Assembly (NCBI GenBank): GCA_036404435.1
Contig: DASWZN010000069.1
Location: forward strand, 1 to 64,000
Length of the DNA stretch: 64,000 nucleotides
Direction of reading: 5' to 3'
From: DASWZN01 sp036404435
GTDB taxonomy: Bacteria; Acidobacteriota; Terriglobia; Bryobacterales; Bryobacteraceae
Shown here: positions 47,974-56,736 of the stretch, piece by piece
Numbering within the stretch: the first letter of the stretch is position 1
How the letters are laid out: each line of letters opens with the position of its first letter
Made by a program: the position numbers and the translations under genes
The notes under the pieces: model-generated
Seen by the model: the letters and a program-made list of their open reading frames with translations, nothing else
Database searches by the model: none
What the model was told of the DNA's origin: nothing

Positions 47974-48371
47974 TTTTCGTCGACTCCAATGTCCCGATGT
48001 ACCTGATCGGAGCGGCACACCCCCACAAGACGGAGGCGCAGATCCTCCTGGAGCGCCTGGCTGCCGAAGGGCAACGTCTGGTAACCGACGCCGAGGTGTT
48101 GCAGGAGATCCTCCACCGCTACACGGCGATCGACAAGCGGGAGGCCATCCGGCCCGCGCTCCAGGCGACCTTGGACATCGTCGATCAGGTTATGGCTATC
48201 GAAAAAACCGAGGTCCTCCGCGCCGGAGAGATTGTCCAGGGTCCCGCCTCCCTGTCGGCCCGCGGCGCCGTTCACATCGCCGTCATGGAGCGCTACGGCA
48301 TTCGGAAGATCCTGAGCTTCGACGCCGATTTCGACCGCTGGCCAGGCTTCGAGCGGATTCACCGGATCTGA
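47970..48371 (+). CDS. PIN-domain toxin (VapC-like ribonuclease)
   Basis: A 133-residue PIN-domain protein. Acidic residues expected of the metal site are visible: VDSNV near the N-terminus, TDAEVLQEIL in the middle and FDADFDRW near the C-terminus. VapC toxins cleave tRNA or rRNA until bound by antitoxin. GTG start coupled to the RHH antitoxin. Confidence 0.82.
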   Translation: MIFVDSNVPMYLIGAAHPHKTEAQILLERLAAEGQRLVTDAEVLQEILHRYTAIDKREAIRPALQATLDIVDQVMAIEKTEVLRAGEIVQGPASLSARGAVHIAVMERYGIRKILSFDADFDRWPGFERIHRI

Positions 48372-48398
48372 CTCGGTTTTTTGATACTGTGATCTCGT

Positions 48399-48902
48399 AT
48401 GAGCGAGCAGCCACAACCCGACAGCGGTCCATCGCCTCGGAAGCGGGCTTCTGCACTGACGCTCGGGGCGGCACTGCTCTTGGTACCGTTCTCGGGCCTT
48501 GTCGCCCCGCCCTATAACGAACCGTTCGGGCTGGCTACGGTATTGCTGGGGCCGGCGATGGGATTGGCCATCGTCATCCCCAGCGTAGCTTTCTGTTTTT
48601 GGTCCGGTCCGCTATTTCGCGGATCGCCAATCCCGCGTAAACGGACCGGGGCTTTGTGGGCTGTTGTGACAATCCTGTCGGCGGTCTGGTTCAGGACTGG
48701 CTGGCATCGTGGCGTCCAATACCAGGGCTACCCTTACACTCTGATAACAGCTCTAATCAGTCTTGTCTGCGCTGTCGTCCTTGGCGGAATGCTGTTCCTG
48801 CGGCGGAGGACCGATTCCCTCCTGTACAGCCTCGCGAGCAACTTCCTGCTGTTTGCGTGGGCGTTCGCGTGTGCATTCCCTGGGCTTGGGGAGATGATTT
48901 AG
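48399..48902 (+). CDS. Four-helix membrane protein, unknown function
   Basis: A 167-residue protein with about four hydrophobic helices (LTLGAALLLVPFSGLV, GPAMGLAIVIPSVAFCFW, TLITALISLVCAVVLGGML, NFLLFAWAFACAFPGLG). No domain recognised. Coding composition is lower in GC than coaD next to it. No operon partner. Confidence 0.55.
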   Translation: MSEQPQPDSGPSPRKRASALTLGAALLLVPFSGLVAPPYNEPFGLATVLLGPAMGLAIVIPSVAFCFWSGPLFRGSPIPRKRTGALWAVVTILSAVWFRTGWHRGVQYQGYPYTLITALISLVCAVVLGGMLFLRRRTDSLLYSLASNFLLFAWAFACAFPGLGEMI

Positions 48903-48954
48903 CCCCACTGCCGCAGTAATCCTCTGCGCTACAATCGAAACAGTAATCCCTTAA

Positions 48955-49452
48955 ATGACGCCGCACTCCGTAATCGCGCTCTACCCGGGCTCCTTCGACC
49001 CGATCACCAACGGCCACCTCGATCTCATCGACCGCGGGGCCAGGCTCTGCGACCGCCTCATCGTCGCCATCCTCCGCAACGAAGAGAAGGAGCCGCTGTT
49101 CACCGTCGAAGAGCGCATCGAGATGCTGCGCGAGGTGGTGCGCGGCTATCCCACCGTCGAGGTGGAGTCCTTCAACGGCCTGCTCGTCCAATACGCGCAG
49201 GAAAAGGGCGCCAGCGTCATCCTGCGCGGCATACGCGCCATCTCCGACTACGAATACGAGCTGCAGATGGCCCTCATGAACCGCCGCCTGTGCCCCGCCA
49301 TCGAGACCGTCTTCCTGATGGCCAAGGAAGAGTACTCGTTCATCAGCTCCCGCCTGGTCAAGCAAGTGATCGGCCTGGGCGGAAACATCGCCGGACTGGT
49401 GCCGCCCTCGGTCGAGGTTCGGCTCAGGAACCGCGTTTTGAACGGCCGATGA
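48955..49452 (+). CDS. coaD: Pantetheine-phosphate adenylyltransferase
   Basis: A 165-residue CoaD, which joins 4'-phosphopantetheine with ATP to dephospho-CoA. Nucleotidyltransferase motif YPGSFDPITNGHLDLI with the HxGH-type sequence, RGIRAISDYEYELQMALMNRRL, and the ISSRLVK ATP-binding motif near the C-terminus. Length is normal. The stop overlaps the next aminotransferase gene. Confidence 0.95.
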   Translation: MTPHSVIALYPGSFDPITNGHLDLIDRGARLCDRLIVAILRNEEKEPLFTVEERIEMLREVVRGYPTVEVESFNGLLVQYAQEKGASVILRGIRAISDYEYELQMALMNRRLCPAIETVFLMAKEEYSFISSRLVKQVIGLGGNIAGLVPPSVEVRLRNRVLNGR

Positions 49453-50648
49453 CACCCATGTTCGATCCCGGCCAGCTCTCCGAGCGCATTTCCCGCATCA
49501 GCGTCTCGATGACCATGCGCGTGGCCAGCGAGGCCGAGCGCCTCAAGGGTGAAGGACACGACATCGTCGATCTCGGCCCCGGCGAGCCCGACTTCCCCAC
49601 TCCCGCCAACATCAAGCAGGCCGCCATCCGCGCCATCGAACAGAACTTCACCCGCTACACCTCCTCGGCGGGCACGCCGGAGTTGCGCGCCGCCATCGTG
49701 GAGCGGCACGCCGCCGATTTCGGCACCGGCTACACGCCCGCGGAATGCGTCGTTGCCGTGGGCGGCAAGCAGGCCATCTTCGACATCATGCAGGTGCTCG
49801 TCGATCCGGGCGACGAGGTCGTCATCCCGGTCCCCTACTGGGTCACCTTCAAAGACGTGGTGAACTTCGCCGGCGGCAAGTGCGTGTTCGTTCCGCCGGA
49901 CGAAGCGGGCGGATTCCGGGTGACGGCCGCCGCGATCGAGCCGCTTCTCAGCAACCGCACCCGCATCGTGCTCGTCAATTCGCCCTCGAATCCGGCTGGC
50001 GCGGTGGTCGATCCGGAGGAGTTCGAGCGCATCCACCACCTGACCGCGAGCCGCGGTATCTACCTGCTCACCGACGAGTGCTACTGCCATTTCGTCTACC
50101 GCGGCGCGCCGTTCTCTGCCGCTGCGCTTCCCGGCGCCCGGCGCAACGTGCTGGTAGTGGGTTCGGTGTCGAAAACATACTCGATGACCGGCTGGCGCGT
50201 GGGCTGGGCGCTCGGCCCGGAGCCGGTCGTGGCCGCCGTCATCAAGCTCCAGAGCCAGAGCACTTCGAACGTGACCTCGATCGCGCAGAAGGCCGCGGTA
50301 GAAGCTCTCCGCGGGCCGCAGGATTCGGTCGCCACGATGCTCGCCGAGTACCGCCGCCGCCGCGATTTCGTGGTCCGCCGGCTGCGCGAAATCCCGGGCG
50401 TCGCCTCGACCGAGCCCCAGGGCGCCTTCTACGTCTTTCCGAACGTGAGCGCGGCCCTGCGCCCCGACGGCGTTAAAGACACGCTCGAATTCGCCGCCCG
50501 CCTCCTACAGCACGAGTACGTCTCGGTGGTTCCGGGCGAGGCCTTCGGCGCCGAAGGCTACGTGCGCATCTCGTATGCCACCTCGATGCACGAGCTCGAG
50601 CGCGGCCTTGCCCGCCTGGACAAGTTCGTTCGAAACTTGATGAAATGA
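49449..50648 (+). CDS. Class I/II aminotransferase, aspartate aminotransferase-like
   Basis: A 399-residue fold-type I aminotransferase. N-terminal GEPDFPTPANIKQAA, RYTSSAGTPELRAAI, then VNSPSNPAGAVV (Asn for PLP O3'), the PLP-binding Lys in VGSVSKTYSMTGWRVGW, and the C-terminal substrate-binding Arg (YVRISYATS). Typical of 1-beta subgroup aspartate aminotransferases. Coupled to coaD and overlaps manA by 4 bp. Confidence 0.92.
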   Translation: MTPMFDPGQLSERISRISVSMTMRVASEAERLKGEGHDIVDLGPGEPDFPTPANIKQAAIRAIEQNFTRYTSSAGTPELRAAIVERHAADFGTGYTPAECVVAVGGKQAIFDIMQVLVDPGDEVVIPVPYWVTFKDVVNFAGGKCVFVPPDEAGGFRVTAAAIEPLLSNRTRIVLVNSPSNPAGAVVDPEEFERIHHLTASRGIYLLTDECYCHFVYRGAPFSAAALPGARRNVLVVGSVSKTYSMTGWRVGWALGPEPVVAAVIKLQSQSTSNVTSIAQKAAVEALRGPQDSVATMLAEYRRRRDFVVRRLREIPGVASTEPQGAFYVFPNVSAALRPDGVKDTLEFAARLLQHEYVSVVPGEAFGAEGYVRISYATSMHELERGLARLDKFVRNLMK

Positions 50649-51511
50649 GCCTCCAGCCGGTCCGTCTGTTGCCTTCCTTTCGGGAGAAGATCTGGGGCGC
50701 CACCGCCCTCGAACCGTGGTTCCGCTCGACCGGCCTCCAGATCGGCGAGGTCTGGTTCACCGCCGACGACAATCGGACCGAGGACGGCCGCACGCTTTCC
50801 GAGTTCATGCACGGGGAGCATTTCCCCATCCTGGTGAAGTTCCTCTTCACCACCGCGCGGCTGTCGCTTCAGGTGCATCCCAACGACGCGCAGGCGGAGG
50901 GCGGCCCGGGGAAGACCGAAATGTGGCACATCCTGCGAGCCGAGCCGGATTCGACTCTCGCGCTCGGCTTCCGCGAGCCCATCACGCGCGAGCGGCTCCG
51001 CGAGTCGGCCCTGAGCGGCGAGATCGAGCAGTTGGTGCGCTGGTTCCCGGCTCGCGCCGGCGACACTTGCTTCACGCCGGCGGGAGTCGTGCACGCCATC
51101 GGCGCGGGCCTCGCGCTGGTCGAGATCCAGCAGAACTCGGACATCACCTACCGGCTGTACGACTACGGCCGACCCCGCGAACTGCACCTGGATAAAGGAG
51201 TGGCGGTGGCGCAGCTCGATCCGCATCCGGGATCGTTGGCGCCCGTCGACCTGGGCGGCGGCCGGCGGCTGCTCGCCAGCTGCGAATACTTCGTCACCGA
51301 AGCGCTCGAATGGACCCGCCCTCTGACCTGGCAGCCGGACCCGAGCCACCTCGATATCCTCATCGTGATCGAGGGCGCGGGGAGCATCGCCGGCCGCCCC
51401 ATCGGTTGCGGCGAGGTCTGGCTCGTGCCCGCCGGCGCCGACCCGTTCCCGGTGGCCGTCGATGCCCCGTTGCGCCTGCTCCGCACCTACGTCCCGCCGC
51501 CCGGCGCCTGA
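50645..51511 (+). CDS. manA: Mannose-6-phosphate isomerase, class I
   Basis: A 288-residue cupin-fold zinc isomerase interconverting mannose-6-P and fructose-6-P for GDP-mannose or related sugar pathways. LSLQVHPNDAQAEG and KTEMWHIL carry zinc ligands, and FTPAGVVHAIGAGLALVEIQQNSDITYRLYDYGR is the conserved metal/active-site stretch. It is shorter than E. coli ManA but like the compact bacterial class. The 3' end overlaps the convergent glycosyltransferase by 25 bp. Confidence 0.9.
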   Translation: MSLQPVRLLPSFREKIWGATALEPWFRSTGLQIGEVWFTADDNRTEDGRTLSEFMHGEHFPILVKFLFTTARLSLQVHPNDAQAEGGPGKTEMWHILRAEPDSTLALGFREPITRERLRESALSGEIEQLVRWFPARAGDTCFTPAGVVHAIGAGLALVEIQQNSDITYRLYDYGRPRELHLDKGVAVAQLDPHPGSLAPVDLGGGRRLLASCEYFVTEALEWTRPLTWQPDPSHLDILIVIEGAGSIAGRPIGCGEVWLVPAGADPFPVAVDAPLRLLRTYVPPPGA

Positions 51512-52344
51512 TTACCGAACACCGTCTCCCGAAGATAGCGGGCAAGCCGCTCGTCCTCGACGATCTCGCCGCGCGCCACCCGCTCTTTCACCTCCGGATC
51601 GCCCACGTGCGGAAGTGCATCGTACCATGCTTTCAGCGTGCCGGCCTGCAGGCGCTTGTACAGTTCGCGCCAGCGGCTGCAGATCTCTTGCGGCAACACC
51701 CTATTGCGTAGCATGGCCGCGCCGCCGTTGGCAATCTTGCGCTCGAACTGGGCGTATGAGCGGTACCGGAAGTGGAAGATCGTCATGGCGCGCGTCTCCA
51801 TTGAGGGGCCCAGCGAGGGAGACGACACCCCATGGTTTCCCATCATTACCTCGACGTCCTTCTTCGCGCGATGCGCGGCCTTCCCCGACAGCGGGCTGCC
51901 CAGGGCGCCGACGCTGTGCACGTCGCGGAGCACCATCCGCTCGAACGGGTGCCCGTCGAGCCCACGGACGGGCAGCATGTTCGAGCGTTCAACGATCGCC
52001 GAGCCGCACTTGCGAGGAACGCGCTCGAGCGCGGTCTTGAGGTTGCCCTCGAGCGGCCACCACATCTCGTCGGCGTCGTTGTTGATCACCCAGTCCGCCC
52101 CCATTTTGGCCGCCGCGCGCGCCATCCGCGTCACCCACACGTACTGGCTGTAATCGTCGCCGGCCTCGTCAATTAGGGTAACCTTGCCCGCGCGCGCGAA
52201 GTCCTTGACGATCTCGCGCGTCGCGTCCACCGAGCCGTTGTCGGTAACGATGATGTGGTCCACCCCGCGCGAAAGATGGTACGCGATGTTCGCTGCGATC
52301 ACGTCCTGCTCGTCGCGAACGAGCAGCGTCATAAGGAGCTTCAC
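51487..52344 (-). CDS. Glycosyltransferase family 2-like protein
   Basis: A 285-residue GT-A fold enzyme. LLMTLLVRDEQDVIAANIAYHL and DHIIVTDNGSVDATREIV match the nucleotide-sugar binding start of glycosyl transferase family 2 (PF13704-like). DWVINNDADEMWWP contains a DxD-type metal motif (DAD). It likely acts on surface glycans. It lies next to a small region of duplicated mtaB sequence and the GT-C-like membrane proteins, supporting a polysaccharide role. Confidence 0.85.
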   Translation of the reverse strand: MKLLMTLLVRDEQDVIAANIAYHLSRGVDHIIVTDNGSVDATREIVKDFARAGKVTLIDEAGDDYSQYVWVTRMARAAAKMGADWVINNDADEMWWPLEGNLKTALERVPRKCGSAIVERSNMLPVRGLDGHPFERMVLRDVHSVGALGSPLSGKAAHRAKKDVEVMMGNHGVSSPSLGPSMETRAMTIFHFRYRSYAQFERKIANGGAAMLRNRVLPQEICSRWRELYKRLQAGTLKAWYDALPHVGDPEVKERVARGEIVEDERLARYLRETVFGNQAPGGGT

Positions 52345-52539
52345 CGTTGCAACCTGCCTTCAGGGCGCGCCCTACTCTAAACGCACTCAGGATACACCCA
52401 GTCGCCCTATCTTGATCCTCCCTCACCGACGCCACCTCTTGAGGCGGAACACCGGATTGCAGGATGGCGTCGTGCACCCGTGTTCAGCAAGTGTACCCCA
52501 ACCGGGGAGCGCGACGCCCCGCGCCGGCCGCCGCTTGTC

Positions 52540-52805
52540 CGCCGGTCGCTCCACGCGCTGACGCCGATTCCCTGAGCCCGCCCGTCGTCACGCCGCCAAT
52601 CGCCACGTCGAAAATGCGATTCGCCGCGCGCGGGGTCGCCAGCTGGACTTTCAGGTAGTTGCCACTCAGCGCCAATGCCTTCCTGCTTGAGCGTAACAAC
52701 GGAGAGCGTCCGCCCCACCATTCTGAGCCGGAACTCCAGGCTCTTGGCCGCGGCCAGCTCCCGCAGTATCCGGTTGCGCTCTTTACGAACCGGCATCGGC
52801 GCCTG
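52540..52805 (-). pseudogene. Decayed second copy of the mtaB 3' end
   Basis: Homologous to 58890-59155, the 3' end of the intact mtaB gene: PMPVRKERNRILRELAAAKSLEFRLRMVGRTLSVVTL in one frame, then, after a frameshift, LSGNYLKVQLATP and GGVTTGGLRESAS in another. DNA similarity is obvious across ~260 bp. The frame is disrupted, there is no start, the upstream radical-SAM part is absent and the normal stop is changed (TCG for TCA on the plus strand). It encodes the TRAM tail only and lies in the same orientation as the complete gene, 6.3 kb away. Confidence 0.88.
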
Positions 52806-52960
52806 CAGCCTGCGCCTGCGGCCTGCCTGTTGCGCCAGTCGGTCAACCGGGTGTATACTCAACTGGCCGGGAGCAGGAACGGATAATCCTATCCCAGGTC
52901 ATCCGCCGCGCCTGGATTCTCTTTCAGTATTGCAATCCCAGTTCCGGAGTGAGGTTCTAA

Positions 52961-54355
52961 TTGGTCTGGCGCTATCGGAAACATTCTAGGAGTATCAATA
53001 ACTCAGAATCGCACACTTCTGGGAGCACGGCCTCGGCTCCCGTTGCCTTTCACCACCTGCCAGCCTTTGTTGTCGCCTTCGCCATCTTGGCGCTCGGCTA
53101 CAACTTCTTTGGGTTTATTTCGAAGTACTCAGTAAATGTCCTTTTTTTTGACCAATGGGATTACATGAGGTCGTTCTTTGGCGGTCATACGACACTCGTG
53201 GATCTCTTCCGTTTGCAGCATGGCCCGCACCGTGAAGGAGTGGGCATCATAGCCGACAGGTTCCTCTACCCTTTGACCAACTGGAACGTGCGCGCCGAGT
53301 CGTTCATGATCGGCGGCTGTGTTTTTGTGGCTATGCTCCTGGCCCTACTGCTCAAGAGGAGGCTCTTTGGCCATTTTTCTTACTCAGATGTGTCGATCCC
53401 CCTCATGTTTCTAACATTGGCGCAATATGAAACCTTCGTTGGTGGGCCCAACGCGTCTTACGGCGGCTTTCCACTGGTGATGCTGATGTTGTACTGTGTG
53501 GCGCTTCTGGAACGGAACTGCTTCCTGAGATATGGCGTCGTGCTATTGCTCAATTTGTTCTTGATCTATGACGGCTGGGGATTGTTTATGGGTATAGTGA
53601 CCATCGGCATCTTCGCTCTGGAAGGTTATTGGCGGCTTCGCCATATAACCTCGACCCCGCTGGCGCTGCCCGTTGCGGCCCTTCTTATCGCTGGCGCATC
53701 CCTTGGCTCTTTCTTTATACGCTACAAGTTTGCCCCGGTCGAGGGTTTTCCGCCTCGCGATCCGCTGTCGTACCCCAGATTCATGGCGCTGATGTTTTCG
53801 AACTTTGTCGGGCTGAGGGTCCCCGTCTGGGCGACGTGGGCAGGGTACGCGATCCTGCTTTTCGCCTTGGTCGTTCTCGCCGCTCAAGTGCGACGCCTCG
53901 GTACACGCGATTGCTCGCGGGATATATCTTTGATTCTGGGAGTGCTCCTGAGCTATGGCATTCTGTTTGCCGCGAGTACGGCGGTCGGGCGGGTCTCCCT
54001 GGGGCTGGACCAGGCACAGGTAAGCCGATATGCGACGCTGCTGATTCCGGCGTTTCTAGCTTTGTACTTGTACCTGCTGTCGACTCCTTCCGGACTGCGG
54101 CGGAACATCGGGCTGGTACTCTTTGCCGTGCTGCTTGTTCCCAACGCTGTGCGCGTACCCCCAGGCGCTCGTTGGTTGGCGGATGGCAAACGCGCCTGGA
54201 TCGCCTGCTACCTTCAAACGGAGAATATCGAGCACTGTGACCAAGCTGTTGGTTTTGTGATTCACCCTCGGCCTGAGAACACCGGACTGCGGCAGAAGCT
54301 GGAGTACCTCAAACAGCACCGGCTGAGCTTCTTCGCTGATCGCGTCCCAAAGTGA
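52961..54355 (+). CDS. Large polytopic membrane protein, GT-C-like
   Basis: A 464-residue membrane protein with roughly nine or ten hydrophobic helices and a short cytoplasmic N-terminus. After helix 1 the extracytoplasmic loop has VLFFDQWDYMRSFF, an acidic pair in the position where GT-C glycosyltransferases carry catalytic Asp/Glu. Base composition is visibly lower in GC than the surrounding core genes, with A/T-rich runs such as CCTTTTTTTTGACC, indicating recent acquisition. TTG start at 52961 is provisional. No specific family assigned. Confidence 0.65.
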   Translation: MVWRYRKHSRSINNSESHTSGSTASAPVAFHHLPAFVVAFAILALGYNFFGFISKYSVNVLFFDQWDYMRSFFGGHTTLVDLFRLQHGPHREGVGIIADRFLYPLTNWNVRAESFMIGGCVFVAMLLALLLKRRLFGHFSYSDVSIPLMFLTLAQYETFVGGPNASYGGFPLVMLMLYCVALLERNCFLRYGVVLLLNLFLIYDGWGLFMGIVTIGIFALEGYWRLRHITSTPLALPVAALLIAGASLGSFFIRYKFAPVEGFPPRDPLSYPRFMALMFSNFVGLRVPVWATWAGYAILLFALVVLAAQVRRLGTRDCSRDISLILGVLLSYGILFAASTAVGRVSLGLDQAQVSRYATLLIPAFLALYLYLLSTPSGLRRNIGLVLFAVLLVPNAVRVPPGARWLADGKRAWIACYLQTENIEHCDQAVGFVIHPRPENTGLRQKLEYLKQHRLSFFADRVPK

Positions 54356-54477
54356 AGGAAGCCGGCCGCCGGCAGGTTCGGTCCGCGAAGCTTGCAAACG
54401 TCCGGTTGGGTAGCCGGCCGGAACGTCCTCCGTCAAGCGCGTGGGGCACTTCAACCCGCCCCTCCCGGCTGCGCGGC

Positions 54478-56352
54478 TCATGGCGCCGTGCCGAGCCGCG
54501 GCAGTTCGAACCACACTACTCGAATCGTGCTCCGGTACTGGCCGGGGCTGCCGGTGTGAAAGGCGATGGAGACAACCGGGTCGGGAAGGCGCGTCAGGGT
54601 GCGCGCGAACGCGGCGAACTCGTCCTGGTTCCGCGGCATGGGATCGACAATGAAGCCGTTCGCCAGGTTCGGCCACACGGTGCGCCAGCGCCGTGTCTCT
54701 CCCGAGGCGTAGGTCACATCCAGATAGACGGGGTCAACACGATAGAGCAAGACGCGAGCGGAACCGAGAACGCTCTCGCCGATTTCCGCCCGGGCCATGA
54801 GGATGCCGTCGCAACCGGGGAGCCGCAGCGGCTCTTCCCAGTGCGCCACTATCGTGCCTAGCTCTCGTGGAGTCCCGAGCCGGCCAGTGGCGCGGCGGGC
54901 GAGCAGCAAGGGGTAACCGCCCGCAGCGCGCGGTTCAAAGCGGTCGAGCAGCACACGCCACGAAAGCGGGGTTTCGAGGAACGGATGGCGCCCATCGATG
55001 GCCTTCCAATCGAGCAACACGAAATCGGCGCCGTGCGGCCCGGCCAGATGCTCCGCATCGAGCCGGTCGAGCTCCGGCGTGTAGGCTGCGTAGGATTGGA
55101 GCACCGGCCGAGGACGCCAGCGCCATCCGTTCGCCCGGACACGTGCGATATCCCAAGGGAGGGCGTCCACCGACCCGCTCCCGATGGTGGCGTGATATTC
55201 CGGCCCCAGGCTTAAGGAATCACGATTCCGGCGGTCGGCGGCCTCGATCTCCTGGTAGGTGCTGTTCCAGTGGGCGTACTGCCAGAGCGCCGTCTTCCCC
55301 GCAACCAGGGTCAACCTCCGCGTGACGGGGCCGCCCATCCCCGGCCAGGCCGAGGTCATGTAGCAGGAGAACAGGAGCGCCGCCACCTGGAAAACCCCGA
55401 CCAGACGGACGTCGCGGCCGGCCGCGCAGACCAGCAGGAACAGCGCCGCCAAGCCGATTTCCGTTCCGAACGCGAGCACGTGGGCGTCGTGCCGCACCAT
55501 GGCGTGCTTGAACCCGAAAAACGCCACGACCGCCGCGGGCAAGAGGCCCGCCATCAGCGCGCGCGGCTTGCGGGAAACGGCGGGAATTCCAATCAGCAGG
55601 ACGGCAATGCTCGTCACTGCGAGCCATGCCTGCCAGAGCGGTCCGGCGAGTCCCACGCTCGCGGAGTATCCGGACATGATTTCCCAGCCATAGCGCAGGT
55701 AGGCCGGCAAGGTCGAGAGACGGCCCGTCGCAAGAAGGTAGAACCCGATCAGGGACGCCACGCAGATCGCGGCCGGCTCGGCCAGGCGCCTCCGCATCGT
55801 GAGGGCGCCAACGGAGATCAGCAGCAGGAGCGCCACCACGCCGTCGTTCAGCTTGACCATGGCCGTAAGCCCGACGAGCACGGCCAACCCAGCCAGCTCG
55901 AGCCGTCGCAGTTTCTCATCGACAAAGGGCAGGAGGGCGAGGCCTGCCACCGCGAAATCCAGCGAGTCAGGGCGGCTGACATCGGCTAGTACGATCGCGC
56001 CGAAGATGAAGACGAGCCAAGCCGCCTTCGGGCGCGAGCGGACGGTGACCGCGAGGCGCGCCATCGAAGCGAGCCAGACCAGCCAAAGTCCGAAGCGGTA
56101 GACGAAAACCGGAGCCAGGCCGCCGGCGGTGGGATCGGGAAAACGAAGCCAGCCCAATGGCCCGTAACTGTAGACAATGTCCGTGCCGGCCACCAGTCCT
56201 TGGGCCCGGGCCATGTTGAGACCGAGCACCCAGTTCTCATCCTCGATTGCCCCCCGTGGGCGCGGCGTGCTCGGGAAAGAGGCGAGCGCGAAATAGACCA
56301 GCAGGCCGATCAGGAGGAAGCGCACAGCGCGCGCGCGCGACGGCTCCATCAT
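54478..56352 (-). CDS. GT-C-like membrane protein, tandem copy A
   Basis: A 624-residue protein with ~10 membrane helices in the N-terminal 370 residues and a ~250-residue soluble C-terminal domain. Helix 1 (FLLIGLLVYFALASF) is followed by IEDENWVLGLNMARAQGLVAGTDIVYSYGPLGWLRF. The acidic EDE in this loop and the YGPLG motif resemble GT-C-type integral glycosyltransferases and related uncharacterised membrane proteins. Start chosen at MMEPSRARAV (56352), which gives the same length as copy B; the longer frame is non-homologous. Nearly all of the rest is collinear with copy B. Confidence 0.75.
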   Translation of the reverse strand: MMEPSRARAVRFLLIGLLVYFALASFPSTPRPRGAIEDENWVLGLNMARAQGLVAGTDIVYSYGPLGWLRFPDPTAGGLAPVFVYRFGLWLVWLASMARLAVTVRSRPKAAWLVFIFGAIVLADVSRPDSLDFAVAGLALLPFVDEKLRRLELAGLAVLVGLTAMVKLNDGVVALLLLISVGALTMRRRLAEPAAICVASLIGFYLLATGRLSTLPAYLRYGWEIMSGYSASVGLAGPLWQAWLAVTSIAVLLIGIPAVSRKPRALMAGLLPAAVVAFFGFKHAMVRHDAHVLAFGTEIGLAALFLLVCAAGRDVRLVGVFQVAALLFSCYMTSAWPGMGGPVTRRLTLVAGKTALWQYAHWNSTYQEIEAADRRNRDSLSLGPEYHATIGSGSVDALPWDIARVRANGWRWRPRPVLQSYAAYTPELDRLDAEHLAGPHGADFVLLDWKAIDGRHPFLETPLSWRVLLDRFEPRAAGGYPLLLARRATGRLGTPRELGTIVAHWEEPLRLPGCDGILMARAEIGESVLGSARVLLYRVDPVYLDVTYASGETRRWRTVWPNLANGFIVDPMPRNQDEFAAFARTLTRLPDPVVSIAFHTGSPGQYRSTIRVVWFELPRLGTAP

Positions 56353-56736
56353 AGCCGCGGCTCCTCTGCAGGCCGCAGGCCCTCCAGTCTGGTCACGCGC
56401 GCGCCCTGCAAGCGCGGCAGACAAAAACACCGGGCATCGGGCCTCTTCGCGCCCTCTGCGAGCGCCTCGGTTACGGGCATTCGCTTGCACTTGCGTATCT
56501 TCTTATCGTTGCGCGTGGACAAGATTCGGTCTCTCGCAATTGGCTCGGTGACCTTCGATTGTACTTCCCGCTTCGGTCGAGCCGCTGGGAATGCTGGCCG
56601 TATGCACCCTCGTGCTGGCGATTGTTTCTTGGAGACCCTGGGTGCCCCCAATCCCGTCTGCTTTTCTTATCGCGGACCGCAAACCTCCCAGCAGACCTGC
56701 CGGGAAGCGCGCCCCGCCCGCCCCCGGCTGCGCGGC
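56353..56736. other. Spacer between the two GT-C-like copies
   Basis: About 380 bp. Its right end (CCGGCTGCGCGGCTCATGGCGCCGTG) repeats the sequence at the 3' end of copy A, marking the junction of the tandem duplication. The middle contains a short frame reading LAVCTLVLAIVSWRPWVPP, possibly a membrane-protein fragment. No other gene. The promoter of copy A should lie here on the minus strand; I see no strong hexamers. Confidence 0.5.

Noticed and set aside
47728..48371. Phage or plasmid origin for the VapBC pair
   Set aside because: No integrase, phage or plasmid gene lies near; toxin-antitoxin pairs are common on chromosomes.
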